From: Streptomyces actuosus
GTDB taxonomy: Bacteria > Actinomycetota > Actinomycetes > Streptomycetales > Streptomycetaceae
Reading direction: 5' to 3'
NCBI RefSeq assembly: GCF_016921115.1
Contig: NZ_JAFFZS010000006.1
Coordinates: 1 to 64,000 of the forward strand
Length of the DNA stretch: 64,000 bases
This document shows positions 59,049 through 64,000 of the stretch, piece by piece (the stretch's first letter is position 1; the number at the start of each line of letters is the position of its first letter). The position numbers and the translations under genes are program-made. The notes under the pieces were generated by a model. The model saw nothing but the letters and a program-made list of their open reading frames with translations. It did no database searches and was not told the origin of the DNA.

Positions 59049-59591
59049 ATGCGTGTCGCTTTCCTGACCGCACCGCAGGGCGTCGAGCAGGTCGAACTCA
59101 CGGACCCCTGGCGGGCCGCGATCGACGCGGGCCACGAGCCGGTGCTGGTGTCGACGAGGCCCGGTGCGGTCCAGGCGTTCGACCACCTGGACAGAGCCGG
59201 CACCTTCGAGGTCGACGCGGTCGTCGGCGAGACCTCCGCCGACGCCTACGACGGGCTGGTCCTGCCCGGTGGCGTCGCCAACCCCGACTTCCTGCGGACG
59301 AACGCCGCGGCGGTGCGGTTCGCGAGGGACTTCTTCACCCTGGGCCGTCCGGTCGCCGCGATCTGCCACGCGCCGTGGACGCTGATCGAGGCCGACGTCG
59401 TCCGCGACCGCGTGCTGACGTCGTGGCCGAGTCTCAGGACGGACATCCGCAACGCGGGCGGCATCTGGGTGGACCTGCCGGTGAAGATCTGCGGGAACGG
59501 GCCGAACAAGCTGGTCACCAGCCGCCGGCCGGGTGATCTGAAGGCGTTCGACGAGGCCTTCCTCGAGGTGTTGGCCCAAGAGGCCGCCTGA
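59049..59591 (+). CDS. DJ-1/PfpI-family type 1 glutamine amidotransferase-like protein
   Basis: The product has 180 residues, full length for the family. The nucleophile elbow is Cys106-His107 in PVAAICHAPWTLIEADVV. The Glu/Asp residues in DAYDGLVLPGGVANPDFLR are typical. Such proteins act as stress-induced deglycases, glyoxalases or proteases (PfpI, YhbO); the exact activity is unclear. A strong hairpin terminator follows immediately. Confidence 0.9.
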   Translation: MRVAFLTAPQGVEQVELTDPWRAAIDAGHEPVLVSTRPGAVQAFDHLDRAGTFEVDAVVGETSADAYDGLVLPGGVANPDFLRTNAAAVRFARDFFTLGRPVAAICHAPWTLIEADVVRDRVLTSWPSLRTDIRNAGGIWVDLPVKICGNGPNKLVTSRRPGDLKAFDEAFLEVLAQEAA

Positions 59592-59596
59592 CGGAC

Positions 59597-59643
59597 CCGC
59601 ACCCGGTCGGGCCCTCGTGGCACGAGGACCCGACCGGGTGCGG
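59597..59643 (+). terminator. Strong terminator hairpin after the DJ-1-like gene
   Basis: The sequence beginning CCGCACCCGGTCGGG at 59597 pairs with its reverse complement ending at 59643, giving about 23 paired bases with one G-U position. It starts six bases after the stop codon. Confidence 0.85.
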
Positions 59644-59804
59644 ATGCGCGAGGACATACCGACTCGGGGCGTGCCGGGACGCACCGACCCGTGCGCGGCT
59701 CCCGGCGGGGTGTGCCGCGCTCCGCCTGGGGCGGGCGCGCCCGCCGAGCGGCCCGAGCGCTCGGTGCCCGGTGCGACCGCCGCACGCTCGGCGGGTGCCG
59801 CAGG

Positions 59805-60053
59805 TCACGCGGGGGGTGCCGCGGACTCCCCGGCGCTGCGCTCCCGGGCACCCTCGCGGGTGCGTCCGGCGGCGACGGTGCGCCGTGGATTGCGGCGCAG
59901 GTACTCGCCCTCCAGCTGCGCCATGCGCTCGTTGTGGGCGCGCAGCGCGCCGCTCGAGCCGTACAGCAGGGTGTCGTGGCGCGTGCGGTGGATCGTCTCC
60001 AGCTCCCTCATCAGCTGCTGGTCGTCCAGTCGCGCCGGGTCGACTCCGCTCAT
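59805..60053 (-). CDS. Small DUF6158-like protein
   Basis: The product has 82 residues. The core LDDQQLMRELETIHRTRHDT and then LYGSSGALRAHNERMAQLEGEYLRR matches small actinobacterial helical proteins annotated DUF6158. The tail is Arg/Ala-rich and disordered. Function unknown. It is divergent from the Rv2629-like gene, sharing a 104-bp promoter region. Confidence 0.75.
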   Translation of the reverse strand: MSGVDPARLDDQQLMRELETIHRTRHDTLLYGSSGALRAHNERMAQLEGEYLRRNPRRTVAAGRTREGARERSAGESAAPPA

Positions 60054-60157
60054 GGTGGTGCCCTGTTCGTCGTCGCTACGTCGTGTTCGTCCCTGTGGTC
60101 CGGGTACCCACCCCGGTGAGCACACCACGACTTCCGAGCGGCATCCGGGAGGGAGCG

Positions 60158-61276
60158 ATGGATCTCGCCTATCTGCATCCACTCTACGAACAAACCGGGC
60201 CCTGGGCCTCCGCGTACGTGGACCTCTCCCACCATGCCGGGGACCGGCGTGCCGAGGGCGGGCCGACGGCCCTCGCGATGGCCCGTGAGCTCGCGGCGCA
60301 GGGGGCGGACGAGGCGACGTGCCGGGCGGTGCGGAACGCCGTCGACGACCTGGCGCACTCCGGCGAACCGCAGGACCGTGCCCTGTTCGCCCGGTCCGGC
60401 GAGGTGGTGCTGGATCCACTGCTCGCCCGGCCCCCGCGGGGCGGCGGCTCGGCGCAGTGGGCCCGGCTGCCGCGGGTGGCGCCGCTGCTGGAGCTGGCCG
60501 GTGAGGACCCGGTGTGCGTGGTCGCCTACCTGGACCGCAGGGGCGCGGACTTCGAGCTGCGCGGCGCGCCCGCGGGCCACGAGGAGGGGGTGCTGCAGGG
60601 ATGGCAGTGGCCGGTGCACCCGACCGGCCCGGCGGACCGGTCGGAACGGCAGTTCCAGCTGCGGGTGGAGAACGCCTGGGAACACAACGCGGCGGAGATC
60701 GCCGACGCGCTCGCCGTCTGCCAGGAGGAGACCGGCGCCGACCTGCTGATCCTGGTCGGGGACGAGCGCGAGCGGCGGGCCGTGCACGACCGGCTGCCGC
60801 AACGGCTCCGCGACCGGATCGTGGAGACCGGCCACGGCTCGGGCGGCAGGCTGACCGGCGAGGAGCTGGACCGGGCGCGCGCCGAACATGTGCGCCGCAG
60901 GGCGCGGGAGGACCTGGACCGGTTCCTGGCGGCCCGCGTCCCGGACGCCCGGGGCCGGGCCGGTGCCGTGGAGGGTGTGCCCGCTCTGGCGGAGGCCGCC
61001 CGTGAGCACCGCATCGACGAGTTGCTCATCCGCCCGCAGGGGCCGGACACGCGTCGCGAGGTGTGGATCGGTCAGGAGCCGGACCGGGTGGCGGTGCGCC
61101 GTGCGGAGCTGACGGCGCTCGGCACTCCCCACGCGTGGCCGGCCCGTGCCGACGACGCCCTGCTGCGGGCCGCGGTCGACGCCGGCGCGCCCGCCGTCTG
61201 TGTCACGCCGGCCCTGCGGGACGCCTCCGCGGACACGCCCTCCGGTGGTCTGGGCGCGCTGTTGCGCCGACGGTGA
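60158..61276 (+). CDS. Rv2629/Vms1-type (bacterial eRF1-like) protein
   Basis: The product has 372 residues with GGGAGGGAG before the ATG at 60158. Order and motifs match M. tuberculosis Rv2629: PWASAYVDLSHHA at the N-terminus, then VCVVAYLDRRGADFELRGAP, WQWPVHPTG, LLILVGDERERRAVHDRLPQ, LTGEELDRARAEHVRRRARE and a final GGLGALLRRR. These belong to the bacterial eRF1-like (baeRF/Vms1) group, related to release factors and peptidyl-tRNA hydrolases of ribosome quality control. Rv2629 belongs to the DosR dormancy regulon. The GGQ motif of true release factors is not seen. Role at the ribosome is inferred from the family. Confidence 0.8.
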   Translation: MDLAYLHPLYEQTGPWASAYVDLSHHAGDRRAEGGPTALAMARELAAQGADEATCRAVRNAVDDLAHSGEPQDRALFARSGEVVLDPLLARPPRGGGSAQWARLPRVAPLLELAGEDPVCVVAYLDRRGADFELRGAPAGHEEGVLQGWQWPVHPTGPADRSERQFQLRVENAWEHNAAEIADALAVCQEETGADLLILVGDERERRAVHDRLPQRLRDRIVETGHGSGGRLTGEELDRARAEHVRRRAREDLDRFLAARVPDARGRAGAVEGVPALAEAAREHRIDELLIRPQGPDTRREVWIGQEPDRVAVRRAELTALGTPHAWPARADDALLRAAVDAGAPAVCVTPALRDASADTPSGGLGALLRRR

Positions 61277-61312
61277 CCCGCCCGGCGGACGGCGGGAGCG
61301 TCACGGCGGCCT

Positions 61313-62932
61313 TCAGCGCGCCCGCTCCACGCGCCGTTCGTCCCACACGGGGCCGGGTGTCTCCCGGACCCGGCCGTCGCTGCCGAAGACGAGGAACCGG
61401 TCGAAGGAGCGGGCGAACCAGCGGTCGTGGGTGACGGCGAGGACCGTGCCCTCGAAGGCCTCCAGCCCTTCCTGGAGAGCCTCGGCGGACTCCAGGTCGA
61501 GGTTGTCGGTCGGCTCGTCCAGCAGCAGGGCGGTGACCCCCTGGAGTTCCAGCAGCAGGATCTGGAAGCGGGCCTGCTGGCCGCCGGAGAGCCGGTCGAA
61601 GGTCTGCTCGGCCTGCTGGGTGAGTTCGTAGCGGCGCAGTCGGGGCATGGCCGCGCCGCGGTCCTGCGCGTGTTCGCGCCACAGGATGTCCAGGAGGGTG
61701 CGGCCGTGGAGTTCGGGGTGGGCATGGGTCTGCGCGAAGTGGCCGGGCACGACCCGTGCGCCGAGCTTCCACTGTCCCGTGTGCGCGACGTCGTCGCCGG
61801 CGAGCAGTCGCAGGAAGTGCGACTTGCCGGAGCCGTTGGAGCCGAGCACGGCGACCCGTTCGCCGAAGAAGACTTCCAGGTCGAAGGGTTTCATCAGGCC
61901 GGTCAGCTCCAGACCGGTGCAGGTGAGGGCGCGCCGGCCGGTCCGGCCGCCCCTCAGCCGCATCCTGATGTCCTGTTCGCGCGGCGGCTCGGGCGGCGGT
62001 CCGGCCTCCTCGAACCTGCGCAGCCGGGTCTGGGCGGCCCGGTAGCGGGACGCCAGGTCGGCGCTGTTCTCCGCGGCCTGGCGGAGGTTCAGCACCAGCT
62101 TCTTCAGCTGGGCGTGCTTCTCGTCCCAGCGCCTGCGCAACTCCTCGAAGCGGGCGAAGCGTTCGCGGCGCGCCTCGTGGAAGGTGGCGAAGCCGCCGCC
62201 GTGCACCCAGGCGTCGGCGCCGGCCGGGCCGGGCTCGACGGAGACGATCCTGTCCGCGGCGCGGGCGAGGAGTTCGCGGTCGTGGGAGACGAACAGGACG
62301 GTCTTGCGGGTCTCCTTCAGCCGCTCCTCCAGCCAGCGCTTCCCGGGCACGTCGAGGTAGTTGTCGGGCTCGTCGAGGAGGAGCACCTCGTCGGTGCCGC
62401 GCAGCAGCGCCTCCAGGACGAGCCGTTTCTGCTCGCCGCCGGACAGCGTGCTCACCTGCCGCCACTGGGCCTTCTCGTAGGGCGTGCCCAGGGCTGCGGT
62501 GGTGCACATGTCCCACAGGGTCTCGGCCTCGTAGCCGCGGGCCTCGGCCCAGTCGGCGAGTGCCTGCGCGTACCCGAGCTGTGCGGCCTCGTCGTCGACG
62601 GTCATGACGGCGTGCTCGGCGGCGTCGACGGCGCGCGCGGCCTCGCGGATGCGCGGCGGGGCGACGGAGACGAGCAGGTCGCGCACGGTCGTGTCGTCGC
62701 GTACGGAGCCCACGAACTGGCGCATCACACCGAGTCCGCCGCTGACGGTGACGCTGCCGCCGTGCGGCTTCAGCTCGCCGGAGATGAGCCTCAGGAGGGT
62801 GGTCTTGCCGGCGCCGTTGGGCCCGACGAGGGCGACGGCGGCGCCGTCGCCGACCCGGAAGGAGACGTCGCCGAGGAGAGCCCTCCCGTCGGGAAGGTAG
62901 TACTCCAGGTGCGCTGCTTCCAGGTGTCCCAT
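61313..62932 (-). CDS. ABC-F family ATPase
   Basis: The product has 539 residues with two nucleotide-binding domains and no membrane segments, hence ABC-F. Domain 1 has GPNGAGKTTLLRLISGE, LSGGEQKRLVLEALLRG and LLLDEPDNYLD. Domain 2 has GSNGSGKSHFLRLLAG, LSGGQQARFQILLLELQG and LLLDEPTDNLD. The linker between is long and Arg-rich (about 240-300). ABC-F proteins act on the ribosome, either as translation factors or giving antibiotic resistance by dislodging drugs from the exit tunnel. The group cannot be decided from sequence here. It converges on the Rv2629-like gene with 36 bp between. Confidence 0.92.
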   Translation of the reverse strand: MGHLEAAHLEYYLPDGRALLGDVSFRVGDGAAVALVGPNGAGKTTLLRLISGELKPHGGSVTVSGGLGVMRQFVGSVRDDTTVRDLLVSVAPPRIREAARAVDAAEHAVMTVDDEAAQLGYAQALADWAEARGYEAETLWDMCTTAALGTPYEKAQWRQVSTLSGGEQKRLVLEALLRGTDEVLLLDEPDNYLDVPGKRWLEERLKETRKTVLFVSHDRELLARAADRIVSVEPGPAGADAWVHGGGFATFHEARRERFARFEELRRRWDEKHAQLKKLVLNLRQAAENSADLASRYRAAQTRLRRFEEAGPPPEPPREQDIRMRLRGGRTGRRALTCTGLELTGLMKPFDLEVFFGERVAVLGSNGSGKSHFLRLLAGDDVAHTGQWKLGARVVPGHFAQTHAHPELHGRTLLDILWREHAQDRGAAMPRLRRYELTQQAEQTFDRLSGGQQARFQILLLELQGVTALLLDEPTDNLDLESAEALQEGLEAFEGTVLAVTHDRWFARSFDRFLVFGSDGRVRETPGPVWDERRVERAR

Positions 62933-63138
62933 GAGGTCGCATTCTGCGGGCGGGCCGCGCGCCCGGGCAAACGCTTATCCGCCGCGCCCGTGCCGCTCCC
63001 CGCACCACTCGTCCCGCCGTGTCCCGGCGGGCCGGTGGCCGAGCCCGTTCCACAGGGCGCGCAAAGGACCGTCCGGCCGCGCGCGGGACCGGGCCGCCCC
63101 GTCCGTCCGGCGCACCGAGCGTGCTTCCGTGCCGGAGG

Positions 63139-63792
63139 TCAGGGGCCGGCCACCGGGTGGCCGGTCGGGCCCGCCGCCCCGGACGGGGTCACCGTCTCGC
63201 CCGCCCATGTCAGGGCCTTCCACCCGTCGGACGGGGAGCCCTCCAGGACGACCACGCCGGTGTTCCTCAACGGGTGCGTGGCGGCGAACGGGACGTCGAC
63301 GTTGTCGACACGGGCGGCGGTCCACATGCGGATCGCGGCGCCGTGACTGACGAGGGCGACCGTGCCCGCCTGGAGAGCCGCGGCCTCGGCGACCACGGCG
63401 TCGTAGCGGCGCAGCGCCTCGTCGCCGTTCTCTCCGCCCGGGATGCGCAGCGCGGTCCGCCCGGACGACCAGGCGAACACCGTCCTCATGTAGAGCTCCC
63501 CCCGCTCGGAGTCGCCGCGCAGCATCTCCAGGTCGCCCGCGGAGATCTCGCGGATGCCGTCGCGGACGGTGACCTCCAGGCCGCGGGCCACGGCCAGCGG
63601 GGCGGCGGTGAGCTGGGTGCGGACGAGCGTGGAGGCGAACACGGCGCCGATGTCCTCGTGGGCGAGGGCCGTGGGAAGGGCGGCGGCCTGCCGCTCGCCG
63701 AGGTCGGTCAGACCTGGTCCGGGGACGCCGGTGTCGAGGACGTACTCCAGGTTGGAGGGGGTCTCGCCGTGGCGGATGAGGAGCAGGCGCAT
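63139..63792 (-). CDS. Histidine phosphatase family protein
   Basis: The product has 217 residues. The RHG motif (LLLIRHGETPSN) contains the phosphoacceptor His8, and the second catalytic His is in VALVSHGAAIRMW. The region LTDLGERQAAALPTALAH is typical of phosphoglycerate-mutase-like phosphatases. The substrate is unknown. It is divergent from the partial gene at 63859, with 66 bp between. Confidence 0.92.
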   Translation of the reverse strand: MRLLLIRHGETPSNLEYVLDTGVPGPGLTDLGERQAAALPTALAHEDIGAVFASTLVRTQLTAAPLAVARGLEVTVRDGIREISAGDLEMLRGDSERGELYMRTVFAWSSGRTALRIPGGENGDEALRRYDAVVAEAAALQAGTVALVSHGAAIRMWTAARVDNVDVPFAATHPLRNTGVVVLEGSPSDGWKALTWAGETVTPSGAAGPTGHPVAGP

Positions 63793-63858
63793 GCAGGGTT
63801 CCTCCGGGCGGGCGATCCGCCGGTCGGGAAACGGCCACTTCAGGGTACCCGGGGCGGT

Positions 63859-64000
63859 ATGAGCCCTGATGTCGACCTCACCACGCCCCTGTCCGCCCGT
63901 CACCGGCTGCGCGAGAAGTTGCTGGCCCTCGACTCCCGGCTGTTCGAGTTCGCCGCCGAACGGCACTGGCCCGCCGCCGGGCCGGTGCTGCCGCGGCTGA
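63859..64000 (+). CDS. N-terminus of a gene cut by the window end (possible PAP2 phosphatase)
   Basis: The visible 47 codons begin MSPDVDLTTPLSARHRLREK and continue with LLALDSRLFEFAAERHWPAA and GPVLPRL. This resembles the cytoplasmic N-terminus of Streptomyces PAP2-family phosphatase/diacylglycerol-kinase proteins, but too little is seen for a firm call. Confidence 0.45.
   Translation, partial: MSPDVDLTTPLSARHRLREKLLALDSRLFEFAAERHWPAAGPVLPRL

Overview
This is high-GC actinobacterial DNA, almost certainly from a Streptomyces chromosome. The evidence is very high GC in third codon positions, frequent GTG starts, many 1-8 base start/stop overlaps, and family types typical of the genus: a DUF5753 regulator beside a DUF574 methyltransferase, a MmyB-type regulator, an MFS-free sugar permease cassette without its own ATPase, and a second EF-G. 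The mix of fragmented insertion sequences, catabolic genes, stress genes and two-component genes looks like an accessory or chromosome-arm region rather than the conserved core. Only sequence-internal reasoning was used; no database search was possible.

Layout. 1-2.8 kb: remains of three transposases (ISL3-, IS5- and IS3-like) around a TetR regulator and two small membrane proteins, with two clear palindromic TetR operators. 2.8-12.4 kb: a dissimilatory nitrate reduction locus. A small cysteine-containing ORF is coupled to narK on the minus strand; divergently, narGHJI overlap with a VKOR-type thiol oxidoreductase gene. The 520-bp divergent intergenic region carries a 14-bp-arm inverted repeat, a 24-bp perfect palindrome and a leaderless-looking narG promoter. 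12.5-19.3 kb: a beta-glucan utilisation locus with an ABC importer (binding protein and two permeases), a GH1 beta-glucosidase and a divergent Tat-exported GH55-like enzyme, sharing a control region with a CebR-like box and a second operator. 19.3-25.3 kb: EF-G2, a lipoprotein hydrolase, a nucleotidyltransferase, tRNA-Leu(GAG) and a DUF2254 membrane protein.

25.7-31 kb: a GntR/FCD regulator, a KAS III-like enzyme, fdhD, and a bile-acid-symporter-family transporter divergent from a LysR regulator with a 19-bp palindrome between them. 31-36 kb: a NarL-type response regulator and sensor kinase divergent from an MMPL exporter. 36-46 kb: acyl-CoA ligase, aldo/keto reductase, GH75 chitosanase lipoprotein, a frameshifted SDR gene, two methyltransferases, a pterin dehydratase, two XRE regulators and a DUF574 methyltransferase. 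46.8-50 kb: an orphan second narJ convergent with a second dnaK, then an OsmC protein.

50.3-64 kb: a membrane-anchored phosphatase-superfamily protein, a resolvase-like small protein without the serine motif, two metallo-beta-lactamase-fold genes (one coupled to a DedA-like gene, the other coupled to an aminotransferase-fold protein that has lost its PLP lysine), a secreted protein, a 34-bp perfect palindrome, DUF2795, a DJ-1/PfpI protein, a small DUF6158-like protein, an Rv2629/Vms1-type protein, an ABC-F ATPase, a histidine phosphatase and the start of another gene.

Themes. Anaerobic nitrate respiration, molybdoenzyme maturation (two narJ, fdhD) and an Rv2629-like gene recall the hypoxia/dormancy (DevR/DosR) gene set of actinobacteria. 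EF-G2, ABC-F and the Vms1-type protein point to ribosome stress. The most novel candidates are the Lys-less aminotransferase/MBL pair, the small Cys protein coupled to NarK, VKOR inside a nar operon, and the large unassigned palindromes.
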